From Pagrus major (lineage: Eukaryota > Chordata > Actinopteri > Spariformes > Sparidae), in contig NC_133223.1 in the NCBI RefSeq assembly GCF_040436345.1, positions 18,701,113-18,765,112 on the forward strand: DNA of 64,000 bases, in the 5' to 3' direction. The translations under genes and the position numbers were made by a program. The notes beneath the pieces are model-generated. The model was not told the origin of the DNA, ran no database searches, and worked only from the letters and a program-made list of their open reading frames with translations. Below are positions 1 to 12,461 of this stretch, one piece after another. Every line of letters begins with the position of its first letter. The stretch's first letter is position 1.

Positions 1-82
1 GCATCACCAGGCTGCAGCTCCTCCGTGTGCTGAGTGCTGAGCAGCGGGCTGTGCTCTCTCCTCCCGCCCTCCCTCCTTCCCC

Positions 83-85
<3 letters not shown>

Positions 86-123
<38 letters not shown>

Positions 124-127
124 CTCT
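86..127 (+). repeat. (CT)n microsatellite
   Basis: About 20 CT units, interrupted by a G at 121, flanked by C-rich pyrimidine tracts (60-155). Confidence 0.95.
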
Positions 128-583
128 CCCTCCCTCCCTCCCCCCACCCACCCCCTTCTTTCATGTGTGTGGAGCAGATCTGTCTGCAGCCTGAGGCAAG
201 TGCAAGTTAACAAATGTACAGAGCGCATGTGAAGGCTCATTTGCATAAATCTGTAGATGTCGCCACATTTCCTTAAATGGATTCCTTTGTGTTTTTAATT
301 GTTCAGTGTTTACGTCCCTCGTGCATGTGGAATTCTTTCAAAGCTGACTAATGATGAAGACGGCTATATTTGACAATTAATGTTATTTATTTGCATAAAT
401 TGCCTATCTGATCTTTACCGCAGAGAAGTATGTTTTTCAGGCGGTTTTGTCTTTGCTCTGCAGCCAGTGTGCAGCAATTGTAGGCCGGTTGCAAATTGGG
501 CATACATAAAAGATTTTTCAGATTGAACATACTTTTGTAGCGTAAAGGTGCAGAAATTCAAAATCACAATTTTAATAATTACA
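128..583. other. Non-repetitive AT-rich DNA, no gene seen
   Basis: After the pyrimidine tract I see no coding exon, splice pair or known repeat. It could be upstream or intronic DNA of csrnp3. Confidence 0.4.
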
Positions 584-962
584 TTAAAAGTGCAATATGT
601 AAGAATTGGTTGCCTGTCAAATTCATACTCAAAACAAATAGGGGGCAGCATATCACCAGAGTAACTGCTAACTGCTGCTAACTGTATCTGTCGTTAGCTA
701 GTTAGCTCATTAGCCATGCAGCTAGCGGTCCAGACTGAGAGTTAGCGCACCAGGAGACTGTTATTGTTTACACTGCTATCGCGGGAGCTTTGGGCCAGCA
801 GGGGCCGCAGCTACCTGGTCATCATGCTAACTTTAGTAGATATTTCTGCAACACAAAACAAAGACATCGTAACGTCAAAACAGTTATTTAATCACATTCT
901 GCTGGTAGTTTTAGTGAATTTTTCAACGTTTTCAACTAGAATCCATTCATATTGCCCCTTTA
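584..962. mobile_element. MITE-like element, family A (reverse copy)
   Basis: It starts TTAAAAGTGCAATATGTAAG and ends CATATTGCCCCTTTAA, inverted termini of family A. The interior has the family hallmarks: GCTAACTGCTGCTAACTGTA, GTTAGCTAGTTAGCTCA and TAGATAT near the far side. It is non-coding and joined directly to a family B fragment. Confidence 0.75.
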
Positions 963-1272
963 ATGAGGTAATAATGCAAACTCAGAAATATTTATCTTTT
1001 ATAACTGAATAAACAAGCTGTTCTCAGAGGAAAATAAGGTCCCCAGAACACTGCTTGAAGCTAGAAAGGTGGCAGGGTCCGCCACATGTAAACAAAGTAA
1101 AACAGTATGAAACTGCGTTGTCCTTTAAGGTCAGTTTGTTTATTCAGTTTATTCAATCATGAGAACAAAGAGAGTTTGTTTATTTAGTTTGTTTAGACAT
1201 TAAATATCAGTTAATGAAGATCTTTCTCTTCCTGTTAAAATTTCTTCTCCAAAACTACATAGTGCACCTTTA
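963..1272 (+). mobile_element. MITE-like element, family B (5'-truncated)
   Basis: It contains the family B core (ACAAGCTGTTCTCAGAGGAA, GAAGCTAGAAAGGTGGCAGG, GTTTGTTTATTTAGTTTG) and the terminus AAAACTACATAGTGCACCTT. The left terminus is missing, replaced by a family A element. Confidence 0.75.
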
Positions 1273-2289
1273 ATTGTATTTGGATTTTACGAACATTACT
1301 GAAGGATCTTTGTCTGTTCATCCAATGCGTTGATTTAAATCTAGTGTGTGGTCAGCAACGTGCCAGTTCATTGTGTTATTCCTAAACACGATTACAGATA
1401 CATCCGCATACAGATTAAGGCGCCCGCTGAAAACACGTTCGACTGTGGCCTTGTGTGTGTTTGTGTTCTCTCGGTGGCAGGGATCCTCCGCTGACATCAT
1501 CTGTAGCTGTATAATCATCCAGGCCACAGCCTCTCCTCAGGGGAGTCCAGCTGAGACCAAGCCTCTTCCTCCATATCTATCTATTTATCTCCCCTCTCTC
1601 TGCTGAGCTTTCTCCCACTCTCGCTCAAGGTTGCCGTGTATGGCAGCGTGCGACATCAGTGATGGATGAGTTTGAGCTCAGACTGGCTGCATGCACGGCC
1701 CAGGATCTTTTGTGGTTTCAGGGTTTGTCTTTGGTTCCGCTGGAATGCACCCTCAGTCGCTCAGACGGGGTCTGCCGCAATGGAAAAAAAATAAATGTTT
1801 CTCACATTTAAAAAAAAAAAAGAAAGAATTAATAAAAAGATCTGCCAAGCCATCTGCGCTGGATAAATGTGTGCTTCATCACTGTGGAAACACTAGTAGT
1901 CTGTGAGGCGACCGGCCATATTGAATGGCATAGGCATTTGGCAGACACAGAACAAGGAAGCAAATCCGCAATCTATATCAATCTGTACCCACCCAACCCC
2001 ACCCCTGCTCCATCAAACATACACATTTGGCTGTCACTCAGAGTCTGATGATCCTCCTGGAGGAACTGCGTCGTCTAAAAAATGATATTTATATGGAAAT
2101 AATTAGTTCATACATATGTGAAAAACTAATTAGTGATTTATGTATATTTACCTTCTATATTTTACCTACTGTGACACAGACTTACTGGATGTCAGTGATG
2201 CTTTTAGAAACATTTAAATATATACACACATAAACATTTAAAACACTGACAGGTGAAGTAGATAACATCGATCATCTCCTTACAATGCA
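1273..2289. other. No gene recognised
   Basis: Mostly unique DNA with an A-rich stretch near 1785-1835. Short ORFs on both strands lack family resemblance and splice support. Confidence 0.4.
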
Positions 2290-3180
2290 ATATTTCTGCT
2301 GGGAAACCCAAGATCCTGGCATTCATGTGGATGTTCTTTGACACGTACCGACCGCATAAATCCCCAGCCACAATATTAAAACCACTGACATCGATCAGCC
2401 ACAAGAATATGGAGTAGTTATGTGGCTGATTTGGGTTTCTGCCGGTTGTGAGGTGGGGCCTTGGATGCTCAGTCAGATTTAGATCTAAAGGATTTCAGGG
2501 CTGGTTTGGCACTTTGAGCTCTATGCAGAGATGAGAGACTAAAGTTGACTTGAGTCAGTGTTTTGATGACCTGCAACTTGACCTAACAGAAAATAATTGA
2601 CTTGACTCTCGACTTGGAACTGAAAGACTCGTGACTTGACTTGACACATGATGGCTTGAATGCCTAAATTCATTTTATATGTTCAGTTTATTGTTTTTAA
2701 TCTGGCTAATATTTCATTGTTTAAAAAAGGTGAGGAGGGAGTATTCTTTGGATTGAGGAGAAATTAAGAAACATTTTTTTTTAAAGTTATTTGTTTTTTG
2801 TTTAATTAAATTTTTTGCACTGAATATCAATAACTATGTTACATATTCAACTCACTGTCAGAATTTTTGAACAGGTCAGATACATTGGCCATACCTTGTC
2901 TTTTCTCTCTATAAAGACCGGATACTGCAAGTGAGACTGCCGTATCTTGCTTGAGTTGCTTGAGACCTGGTTCGGCTCTATGTCACATTTCCAGAGCCAT
3001 TCCTGAACGTTTTTTGTGGTGTGGTTGAGTGCATTGTCCTGCTGGGGAGGCCATTGCCATCATATCAGTACTGTAGCCATGAGGAGGTGTATTTGGTCTG
3101 CATCGGTGTGTAGATGGTTGATACGTGTCGAAAACATCCACATGAATACAAGGACCCAAGGTTTTCCAGTCGGCGGTCAC
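2290..3180. mobile_element. Decayed Tc1/mariner-like transposon fragments in inverted arrangement
   Basis: Bases 2311-2350 (TTCATGTGGATGTTCTTTGA, then CACGTACC) and 3122-3153 are inverted copies of the same segment. The minus strand of 3175-2985 reads through a degraded peptide with CIHVDVFDTYQPSTHRCRP, like a Tc1-type transposase fragment common in fish. Bases 2370-2403 resemble an element end. No intact transposase remains. Confidence 0.5.
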
Positions 3181-5310
3181 CTTTTTTAATGTTTTGGCTG
3201 ATTAATGTATATTTTCCTGGAGTTGTGTACTGACATTATCCCAAATGTTACCAACAATGATCAATTTAATATGTTGAACATTTCTGCCTGAGTCGTGTCC
3301 AACAGATTTGTTGTTGTTTATCAATGAAGACAACAACTCCCATGATCCCACGCAACTTCAAAACGTCATCAAACTACATCATTGTGAGACCTCTTGACAG
3401 AAATTACATACTGTGCTTTTTAAGCTGCAGTGAGCAATTTTTGATCACTAACGGACGGAACAAACTAAAGCTGAAGCACAGCCACTAATGCTATCGGCTA
3501 ATTAGTTTGAAATTGATAATGTGTTAGTGCAAAGTCCGTCGTCACTGGTGTTTTTGGTCTTCACCAACTCATGGGCAAAATATCTGGGTCGTCAGCTCGT
3601 CTTTCTCCATTATTAACTTGTTTACTTTGACTCTCTGCTGTTTCCTGCTTTTCGCAGTATATTCCCAGCGAGCAATATTCATAGGAATGAATCTTAATCT
3701 TCATCTAAACACGTCCATGATCTGAGTATGTTTGCTTTAAATGGCTGCCTACAAGCTTATAGGAGGAAGATCATGAGAACCATGAGACTCGACAGAGTCA
3801 ACGAGGGTGCAGGTAATCGTGGATTAACATGGATGTGCCTTCTTTCTTGTAAGCCTCGTCTTTGTCTTGTGTGACCTGTTGGAAAATATTTATCATGGAC
3901 TGTGGCTGCTTCATAAACCTCTCTACCCAAGAGATGTCTGCCTGTGCAATGTCCTTCCATTTATTGGTGTTTTGTGACGTTGTACCACTGTCTCTAATAT
4001 CTAGGTGCCTGTTAGCCAGTATGTAGGTTTAGTCAGACATTATAACTATATGGCCTTTTATGGATCTCTTTTCCTGTGGATGTCCATCATTTTCAGGAGG
4101 CACTTATTTGGTTTGTTTTCGCTTTGCTTTTTAAATGTTGTGTTGATTGATACAGGCTGATAAATATATTTTGCATCAATAAAATATGATCTATGACACA
4201 TGTTGGGGTGTAGCACAGATTACTTCTATCTACTCGCTCTCTGTGGCGTTGGAAATGCAAACTTGGTGCACTACACTAATTCTCAACGATGGCCGTAGGT
4301 GTTATCATGCGTACGCTGCAGCTTCATAGTTTAGCTGCAGTATGCAGCTGATGGAGACCCTTGGCCTTTGACTTGAAACTATATAAGTGAAAGAGCCTGC
4401 CATCTGTTCTGAATGCTATATCCACCTACAGTGAGATAACTATATTGGATGTTATGAAGGTGATAAGCAGGGTGGATGAGGTGATTCATCCTTGGTTCAC
4501 TCGGGTCTGATTCATGACGCTGCTGCTAAACTGTCACGCTGTCATGAAGCCAGACAGTTTAGAGTCAAATGTTTTGGTAATGATTGTTTTTTTACACCTT
4601 TAAACTCAACGTATACACTCCCTCTAAAGGTCTTGTAACGCTAATGGTGTCCAAAGGACCCTGGAAAGAGCAATCAGAGAAAGGTTTTTGATGAGACAGG
4701 TCTTGTGTCATAGTTGAGACAAAAGGCGAGCGCTCCTCTGCTTCCACTTTGGTCACGCTCTGTAAAACAAGAGACAAACAAACAAACAGGGTCAATCAAC
4801 CTGTATTTCATATTCTTAACAAAAAAAACTACAGTATTTGATGTGAGAAACAACAAGCACTTCTACATGTGCTTATTTATTTTTAATAATCTGACTCTAT
4901 GTCATTAAAAACATACTTAAGCCTAAGCCAGTTACCTTTAATCTGTTACAGTGGGAGCTGGGCAGGTCTTTTGCATATGACCTGAGTACGGCTACACAAA
5001 TGATTCATTTAAATCTCCTCTTTGTTTATTTTTTTGCCAGCTGTCTTCAATTTCCTCCATTGAAATAGGAAAGCCTTTTGAAAGTCAGAGCAAATATAGG
5101 TCACCATCACTGGTGCAATGGTGTAACAAATGCCATCTCTCCAGCTTATGTTTTGCATTTTATGCAACAGGGCAGCAGCCCATATGTGTGGTGAATCATT
5201 AAAGGGATGCAGATGGGGTCATCTAATAACATATTTCATGAAAGGTTCAGGAGGGAAGGGATCAGGAGAACAGCCAGGTTAAAACAATGAATATATTGTA
5301 TTTTATTACA
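3181..5310. other. No gene recognised
   Basis: AT-rich DNA with no convincing exon. A minus-strand ORF (4770-4592) follows a plausible acceptor (tgttttacag), but matches no family I know and has no partner exon. Confidence 0.35.
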
Positions 5311-5430
5311 GTACATTCAGTTTATTCAGTCATGGAAACAAAGAGAGTTTGTTTATTTAGTTTGTTAAGGCACAAAATCTTTCTCTTCTGATTAAAATTT
5401 ATTGCCAGAAACTACATACTGCACCTTTAA
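5311..5430 (+). mobile_element. Family B MITE fragment (3' part)
   Basis: It carries TTTATTCAGTCATGGAAACA, GAGTTTGTTTATTTAGTTTG and ends ACTACATACTGCACCTTTAA, the right end of family B. Confidence 0.7.
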
Positions 5431-5579
5431 AGGAATGAAAACAGAGGGGTTTATTTGGTTGAACAAACAGTGATAATCTGTATGTATACAGTCAAAACCC
5501 TTGCCACGTAGCCTAGAACTAGACCCCACAGATCAAACAGACCTATTTTTATGTCATCATTTTTATTACAGGGTCTAGC

Positions 5580-5614
5580 GGAGACACACAGACACACACA
5601 CACACACACACACA
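5580..5614 (+). repeat. (CA)n microsatellite
   Basis: About a dozen CA units with one interruption. Confidence 0.9.
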
Positions 5615-6606
5615 TCAACTGTGACATGAACAACAGATCTGTAATTTATACATTATGATGATGAAGATATCAGCCTTCTCATTAGTCCAGTCAGATAGTT
5701 GAGATACAGCAGCATTTATCTACAGTAGGTGGTACAGTAATCCAGACCAATTCAGTAACTATGCAGTGCATATGTATATGTACTGCATGTATTGTGTCAG
5801 AGATACATACAGAGGGTAAACAAAATAAATGATTACATTTTCTTCCTAACTGTATTGGACTGAATAGGTGTTTCTGTTATTGTGTCCACTCTCTGCTCAT
5901 GTCGTACGCGTATCTTGTTGCTGCAGTTGTGTTAGTACGCCTGCTTGTTCTGAGGTGTCTGTGATTCAGCCGTAACAGCCAGCTGTAATCTCTGAGTGCT
6001 CAGCAGAGTCTGTCAGAGGACAGTCAGCACACTTCCCCTGGCTTCCTGCGTGCACACCGCGTACTGTAAAGGAGCCATTTACTAGCACAACATCACTATT
6101 AGAAGGGATCTAAACCCTTAAATGATATACTATCCCCACTACTACTACTCCTCCTAAATTTACACAAGTCAGGGTAACCTCTAATTGTTGCTAAAAGTGA
6201 TTCAGATCTATGATTATCTCTAAAGGTACAAGACCAAATGAACTCAGAGCTGCATGCTAATGTATCTTAGACTGTGGCTGGATGATGTTATATGGTACAC
6301 AAGAGAGAGTATGTGCAGGGTGCACAATAGGGATGGAGGAGGAGTGCAGTGCTGTCGAACGGAGGTGCAGTGAGGACACTGGTGAGGATGCAGAACATTG
6401 CAGGGTCGAATGACTGTTGTTTTCTTCAAGCTGCATCAAAGACACAACACGAGATTGTCAATAAATGTTGACTTTTATAGACAATGTATAAAAATGCATA
6501 TAGTGATAATCCACAACAGATTTAAATCCATTTGAGAGACATTTAAAAATGCAAATGTGAGGATTTAAGTGAATGCTTAGTAGTAATGTAATTTACTATG
6601 TTAGAG
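5615..6606. other. No gene recognised
   Basis: Unique, AT-rich DNA. I see no splice-supported exon or named repeat. Confidence 0.35.
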
Positions 6607-6840
6607 TTGCAACAATCAATCGATTAGCTGTCAACTTGTCAAATTGATTGGCTAATCAACATTCTCTGATTCCAGCTTCTTAAATATGAATATTTTCTTG
6701 TTTCTTTACTTTATGACAGTAAACTGAATGTCTTTGGACAAAACAACAAGACATTTGAGGACTTCATCTTAGTCTTTGGGAAACATTAATCAATATTTTT
6801 CAACTTATTCTAACATTTTATAGACCAAACAACTAATCAG
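6607..6840. mobile_element. MITE-like element, TAATCGATTA family (F)
   Basis: It carries GCAACAATCAATCGATTAG at one side and the hallmark AACAAGACATTTGAGGACTT, then TTATAGACCAAACAACTAAT. Related copies lie at 23680-23822, 26875-27064, 29356-29615 and 27772-27822. Confidence 0.65.
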
Positions 6841-7403
6841 TTAAAGGAACAGTTCACTCGGAAATGAAAATTCAGTCATTATCTGCTCACCCCCATGTTG
6901 ATGGAAAGTCAGGGGAAGTTTCGTAGTCCACAAAACATTTCAAAGCAAAACAGCATTACAGTATTCTCCTGAACAACTGAAGTAGATGGGGACTTCTTTT
7001 AAAATGTAAGAAAAACAACTGAAAAAAACAAACACATAAAATGGCTCCATACAGCTCATATGGCATAATTGGAAAAAAGACTTTATTTACACCCATGTTT
7101 CGTGGTCAAACTCGCTTTCCTACCTCGGACAATGTCTGTGCTAACACTTTTAGCTTAGCAGCTACAGTGAAAATTTTGGCTTTAAAGAGGGTGTAAACGC
7201 CTTTTCAAATAAATGTGAACACTTTGGTTATGCAGGAGCTGTATGGAGCAATTTTATGTGTTTTTTGGGTTTAGTTTTTACGTTTTAAAACAAGTCCCCA
7301 TCTACTTCAGTTGTTTAGGAGAATGCTGCGACCTAACTTTCCATCCTCATGGGGCTGAGTAGATAATGACTGAATTTTCATTTTTAGGTGAACTTGTCCT
7401 TAA
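6841..7403. mobile_element. Palindromic MITE-like element, family E
   Basis: Starts TTAAAGGAACAGTTCACTCG and ends GGTGAACTTGTCCTTAAA. The arms GAAAATTCAGTCATTATCTG and AGATAATGACTGAATTTTC are inverted copies; ATGGCTCCATACAGCTCATA is matched inverted by GAGCTGTATGGAGCAATTTT. A second member is at 23637-23955. Confidence 0.75.
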
Positions 7404-8140
7404 AATACCATACAAATAGATCAACAATGAAATAATTATTAGTTGCAGCCTTGCACTCTGCTATTCTTACCTACTGTGCTGTATGCTGCTCAGACGTACT
7501 CATTTGTTTTTTAAAGACTGTAATGCTGAAGCCTCCAGGCTTAGTGCTATCCTGTGCGAGGAAGTGCTGGAGCGTTTATGTTGACATACAGTCCAATTGA
7601 GTGCAAGAATGATATAATGGCTCTCTGACTGCACAGGCTGAGGCCCCACTAACTCTTCTGCAGAACTTCCTGGCATAGGAAGTGTTGGGAGCACATTTAC
7701 CTCCGAGCTGACAAATCTTATTTCCCGTGGATGAAATAGTTGATATTTTCTTGTCAGCCTCATCCAACTTTATGATTCTCCTGCTTAATTTTCTGGGCAC
7801 AGCGAGTTTGCAGCTGGATGTTTTCTGTTTTTTTGCCAGCATTTTTTACATGAACACGGTGTCATGTTCTGCGATTCCATTTGACTTATCCTGGATTCGA
7901 GCTTTTATTTTGTAGGGTATTTTTTTTGCTCTCTTGATGCTCCTATTATGTTGTTCTTGGCATCAGATGTTTCCCCCTTTTCCTTCTCCTCACACCCCCT
8001 CTCTCTAACTACTCTCTCTCACTCCACCTCTTCCTCATTCTCCCCCTCCTCTTTACTATTCCCCCTCCTCTCTGCATCCCCTCCACACTTATCCATTTCT
8101 CCAACATTCTGTCTTCTTCCCTCTTCCTGACCCCCCCATA
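7404..8140. other. Non-repetitive DNA, possible conserved non-coding element
   Basis: About 7500-7915 is free of recognised repeats and of moderate complexity, with no supported exon. It grades into a pyrimidine-rich stretch at 7970-8140. Confidence 0.3.
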
Positions 8141-8174
8141 TCTCCTCCTCCTCCTCCTCCTCCTCCTCCTCCTC
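8141..8174 (+). repeat. (TCC)n microsatellite
   Basis: About eleven TCC units; on the minus strand it gives a spurious poly-Arg/Gly reading frame. Confidence 0.95.
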
Positions 8175-8250
8175 CCCCATCCTCGCCCTCCTCCCCTTCC
8201 CCGGCTCATGTTGGTAAAAATATCTGCAGACAGCAGGAGCAGAGGCACGC

Positions 8251-8253
<3 letters not shown>

Positions 8254-8281
<28 letters not shown>
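8254..8281 (+). repeat. (CT)n microsatellite
   Basis: About fourteen uninterrupted CT units. Confidence 0.95.
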
Positions 8282-8390
8282 AGACATCCCACCCATGTGA
8301 TCTCACAGGCTGCCTCTGCTCTGCTCCACTCTGCTCCAGTCAGGCTCCTGCCTTTCAGCCGGCTGCAGCTAATGAGCCTTTGTGTGGTCA

Positions 8391-8391
8391 C

Positions 8392-8431
<40 letters not shown>
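8391..8431 (+). repeat. (GA)n microsatellite
   Basis: About twenty GA units with one AA interruption at 8400-8401. Confidence 0.95.
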
Positions 8432-8434
<3 letters not shown>

Positions 8435-8758
8435 AACACAGTGACAGACAGAGTTAAAGTGAGAAAGACAGTCGTCCTGCAACAATAAAAGCATATGGTG
8501 CCGACAGTGCAGTCCTGAGCTGGAGAATTTACAGGTCTCTCTCACGCTCCTGCACCTTTTTTTTCTCCCCCTCATGCCCGTGGAGCTCAGGGGTCGCTGC
8601 AAGTCAGTAGACTGGAATAAAATGGGAACCTCTTCATTCATCATGTTTTTTTTTTGAATAGCCACATTTATGATTGTGCTCCTGTGCTGCTGTGAGGAGA
8701 GGTGAAAGGAGTCACAGTCTTGCCAGTGGATACAGGTCAGTTGTTCCTGTGAGGGCCG

Positions 8759-8759
<1 letters not shown>

Positions 8760-8805
<46 letters not shown>
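8760..8805 (+). repeat. (CA)n microsatellite
   Basis: About 22 CA units with one AA interruption near 8790. The 157-codon minus-strand ORF across 8369-8842 is an artefact of this and the (GA)n tract. Confidence 0.95.
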
Positions 8806-9714
8806 GAAGTATAGTCTGGTCATTGTGGGACTCATGTGTCATGACTTGCTCCAGATGCCATAGGTTTCATGGCATCACTCGGGATGCGTGTTTTGAGTCC
8901 CGTGTTGTCACATCTATTCATTGCGATTGTGGGAACCTTGTGAATGACGAGAGGGGGGAATAATTCAGAATCCAAGTGTGCTGCTGTTGATTAAGGACAA
9001 GAGTTTGTCTTCCACAGTTGATGAGAGGCAAACACAGGGAGGGGCTTTCCAAGCTGGCTTTTGCTGCATTATTTTCTCTGGGATTTTCTCCCTTGTACCA
9101 TAGTGTATGCTGCCCGGCTGTGATTAGTGGTAAGGCAACAGTGGAGACAAAGAGAGAGCTGTTGGAGAGGAGCAACAATCTCTGGTTTTTATTTAGCCAC
9201 AAAGAGAGAGGTTCACCCTAGATTACCCACAGCTCTGTGGTTAATGATGTCATCCAGTGTCAAGATTTTAACTTTTCATGCTGTCATAACAACATGGAGA
9301 TGAACCAGTACTGAAAGGACGTGCGATAAATGTTCAGACATCATTTAAGTTGCTCTAACATTGATGCTTTACTGCGGAGAAGCTCTCCATACAGTATGTA
9401 ACACTGGAGACGCTGTCGTATGAGAGAGCCCTAGTTGTTGAGAGAGTACATTAGAATCTCCATGGAAACCATTTTTGGCATCAAAGCCTAGTGCAGCATC
9501 AGCTGAGGGCTAAGCATACAAATAGGTTTCCAACAATGGTATCTAATTAGGACCCTCGCTAGGAAATGGACTGAAATTGCACAGGTCGTTTCTGCTGGAA
9601 ATTTCCACTCCTATTGGACAACAGATGAAGTGAAATGAATAATCCAGTTTCTTTGCTGATCAATATTTTTATAATATTTTTATAATATTTTTTAGTTCAG
9701 GATTAGTTCATTAG
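8806..9714. other. No gene recognised
   Basis: Unique DNA without supported exons; a few in-frame short ORFs only. Confidence 0.35.
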
Positions 9715-9790
9715 TTAAAGGAGACATATTATGCTCATTGTCAGGTTCATAATTTTATTTTGGGTAAGTACTAGAATAGATTTACATACA
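9715..9790 (+). mobile_element. Family C MITE left end (truncated)
   Basis: GTTAAAGGAGACATATTATG and CAGGTTCATAATTTTATTTT match the left end of the full copy at 54205-54674. It is cut by a family B element. Confidence 0.65.
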
Positions 9791-10097
9791 TTAAAGGGGC
9801 ACTATGTAGTTTTGGGGAAGAAATTCAAACTCAGAATTGCATTATTTACAATATTAATGAGGTAATAATACAAACAAAAAATTTATCCCCAGAACACTGT
9901 TTGAAGCTAGAAAGGTGGCAGGGTCCGCCACATATAAACAAAGTAAAACAGCATGAAACTGTGTTGTCCTTTAAGGCCAGTTTGTTTATTCAGTTTATTC
10001 AGTCATGAAAACGAAGAGTTTGTTTATTTAGTTTGTTTAGGCATAAAAAATCTTCTGATTAAAATTTCTTCCCCAGAACTTCATAGCGCTCCTTTAA
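9791..10097 (+). mobile_element. MITE-like element, family B (near complete)
   Basis: It runs from TTAAAGGGGCACTATGTAGT to CTTCATAGCGCTCCTTTAA and includes CAGGGTCCGCCACATATAAA and GTTTGTTTATTTAGTTTGTT. It interrupts a family C end. Confidence 0.75.
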
Positions 10098-11034
10098 TAT
10101 CACTATGCTGTGTCATATTTACTCAGAAGAGAGAGAAGAATGTTGGTTTCTTGTCAATCTGAAATATCTCTCGCAGATTTCACTTCCAAATGAATTCTTT
10201 CTGAAAAGACATGGTTTCCCTGACAGGCTGCTCTCTCCTCCACTCTCTCCCTCTCCCAGATGGAGGATGCCTCACATTCCTCAGTTGTAGGTAGAGTTGT
10301 TGACTCTGGAGGGTCTCCAAATGCTGGTGGTGCCATGTCACCGCACTGAACAAGCACAGCCTCCTGGGAACAATGACCCTCTCGCTGGCAGCGCTAGTCC
10401 TCTCTGGGTCGCACCTCTTTTCTCTCAGGCAGCATTTGCATCTGTAATGACTCGATAGCGGAGCTCAGATGAAACACTGTGGCTGTCTGTGAATGGAACT
10501 CCCCCACAAGCTGCTCTGGCTGATAGACAGAGCGGGGACTGGGCGAAGGAGATGCATGCTGTCTTTACTGATTCCAGTTTCCAAGAAAGAAAGCAGCGAG
10601 GGAAAAGCTGCCAGTCATAGCGAACCTCGCTGTGCTACAGCAGCACTGTTGTGTTACTGGGTTTATTTTGAAATGTGACATGACGTTCCAGCTAGTCCTG
10701 CAACATTACAATCATTATTACACTTTGAAGAATAATGGAAGGATATAATTCAAAAGGGGGTAAAAGCTGTAATTAAAATTATATATTGTTTGACAGATAG
10801 AATGCAGAAGTTATTAGAGGCAGTTCCAGTGTAATGCTGATTAGTTTTAGTGTAGTTGACTGATGAGCTTGTTCTTGTTTATTTGTCTAATTGCTTCATC
10901 AGTCAAAGGGAGTTAATGGCCCCTCTCATTTGACATTGAAGTGCTCTGTATCACTCCTGTTACAGCCGCCTCTGTATGAAGAGCTGGAGCCACAAAGATT
11001 TACACAGATTTTACTGAAACGCAGGGCTGCGCAG
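10098..11034. other. No gene recognised
   Basis: Non-repetitive DNA; about 10140-10660 is relatively GC-rich and could be regulatory. No exon is supported. Confidence 0.3.
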
Positions 11035-11317
11035 TTAAAGGGGCAGTATGTAAGAATTTTAGATGAAATGTTCAAAAATGAACTAAAATGATCAACAGAA
11101 TGTGAAGAGTTAGATGTCTATTGTGTGTTGCACAGATATCTACACCCTGGTCCCCGAGCTCCCAGTCCAAACCTCTAGCTGTATGGCTGACTAAGCTCAC
11201 TAGCTAATGGCAGCTACAGTTAGCAGCAGTAAGCAGTTATTCTGTTGATATTCTGCCCCCAATTTGCTTTGAGTATGAATTAGACAGGTGGCCAATCCTT
11301 ATATATTGCACCTTTAA
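11035..11317 (+). mobile_element. MITE-like element, family A (forward copy)
   Basis: Starts TTAAAGGGGCAGTATGTAAG and ends ATATATTGCACCTTTAA. The interior has ACTAGCTAATGGCAGCTACA and GTTAGCAGCAGTAAGCAGTT. Confidence 0.75.
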
Positions 11318-11342
11318 TCGAAATATTAGTAAAATTGCAGTA

Positions 11343-11671
11343 TAGGAGCACTTTTTGGGGAAGAAAAATCTTTATTGATTGATTTTCATGTCTCAACAAA
11401 CTCTCTTTGTTTTCATGACTGAGTAAACTGAATAAACAAATCGACCTCAAAGGACAACACTGTTGTACTTTGTTTATATCTGGCGGACCCTACCACCCCT
11501 CTGGCTTCAAACAGTGTTATGGGGACCTTATTTTCCTCTGTGGAGGGTTTGTTTACTCAGTTACAGCAAAAGTAAATACTTTTGAGTTTATATTATTACC
11601 TCATTGATATTGAAAAATTACATTTCTTTTAGTTTGAATTTATTTTCCAAAACTAAATAGTGCCACTTTAA
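11343..11671 (-). mobile_element. MITE-like element, family B (reverse orientation of parts), abutting a family C end
   Basis: TAGGAGCACTTTTTGGGGAA at the left and AACTAAATAGTGCCACTTTA at the right are family B termini. The interior includes ACAAACTCTCTTTGTTTTCA and CTGGCGGACCCTACCACCC, reverse of other copies. A family C end (AAAGGAGACCTATTATG) follows at once. Confidence 0.65.
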
Positions 11672-11699
11672 AGGAGACCTATTATGTTTTTTTTCTATT

Positions 11700-12160
11700 T
11701 TTTTCCTCTCCTTCAGTGTTTTCTATTGGTGTGTGTGACAAAACAAGCATTATAATGAAGAACTAGAGTGCTGCTGAGATGCCCTAGCCTACAAATCCCC
11801 AACAATTGTCACATCATCATGTTTTCAATAGTTTTTTCAGTGAAAATGAAAACTGTAATGCAAAAATGTTAATAATAATAATCGTGAAGCATATCACAAT
11901 AGTAATATCTGTCAAAATGATCTGTGGCAGGGATGTAATCTTTTGGGCCATTTTTGCAATTTATATTTACAATATTTTATGACACATCAGTATTGACTGT
12001 AGCAGGTTAAAGGCTACATTATGGCATAGATTTTTTAATTTGCTCTGTGGTGACCATGCATGGGACAATATGACAATTTCATGTCACGATTATCCTGTCC
12101 GACATCACTGCGGTTCACAATATTATCCTGAAAACCATCAAAAAATATTCTTGAAACTCT
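11700..12160. other. No gene recognised
   Basis: AT-rich DNA with probable decayed repeats; nothing is supported. Confidence 0.3.
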
Positions 12161-12461
12161 TAAAGGTGCAATATGTCAAATTCATACTCAAAACAAATAG
12201 GACGCAGAATATCACGAGAGTAACCGCTAGCTGATGCTAACTGTAGCGGCCCTTAACTAGTTACCTCAGTAAGCAGTGCTAGCAGAGGGGCTTTGGACCG
12301 CGACAGACTGGGGCTAGCTGGTTAGCATGCTAGCTTCAGTAGATATCTCCGCAACACACAATAGACATCCTGTCAAAACTGCTATTTATTCAGATTCTGA
12401 TGATAATTTTAGTAACATTTTCAACGTTTTCAACAGAAATTCTTAAATATTGCCCCTTTAA
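12161..12461 (-). mobile_element. MITE-like element, family A (reverse copy)
   Basis: TAAAGGTGCAATATGTCAAA at the left and TTAAATATTGCCCCTTTAA at the right. The interior has GCTAGCTGGTTAGCATGCTA and CTTCAGTAGATATCTCCGCA. Confidence 0.75.

Noticed and set aside
4592-4770. Possible minus-strand coding exon after acceptor tgttttacag
   Set aside because: The peptide is unfamiliar, runs into a stop, and no partner exon or donor was found; a chance ORF is likely.
8369-8842. A 157-codon minus-strand ORF
   Set aside because: It is made of microsatellite codons ((CA)n and (GA)n read as Cys/Val and Ser/Leu runs) and matches no family.
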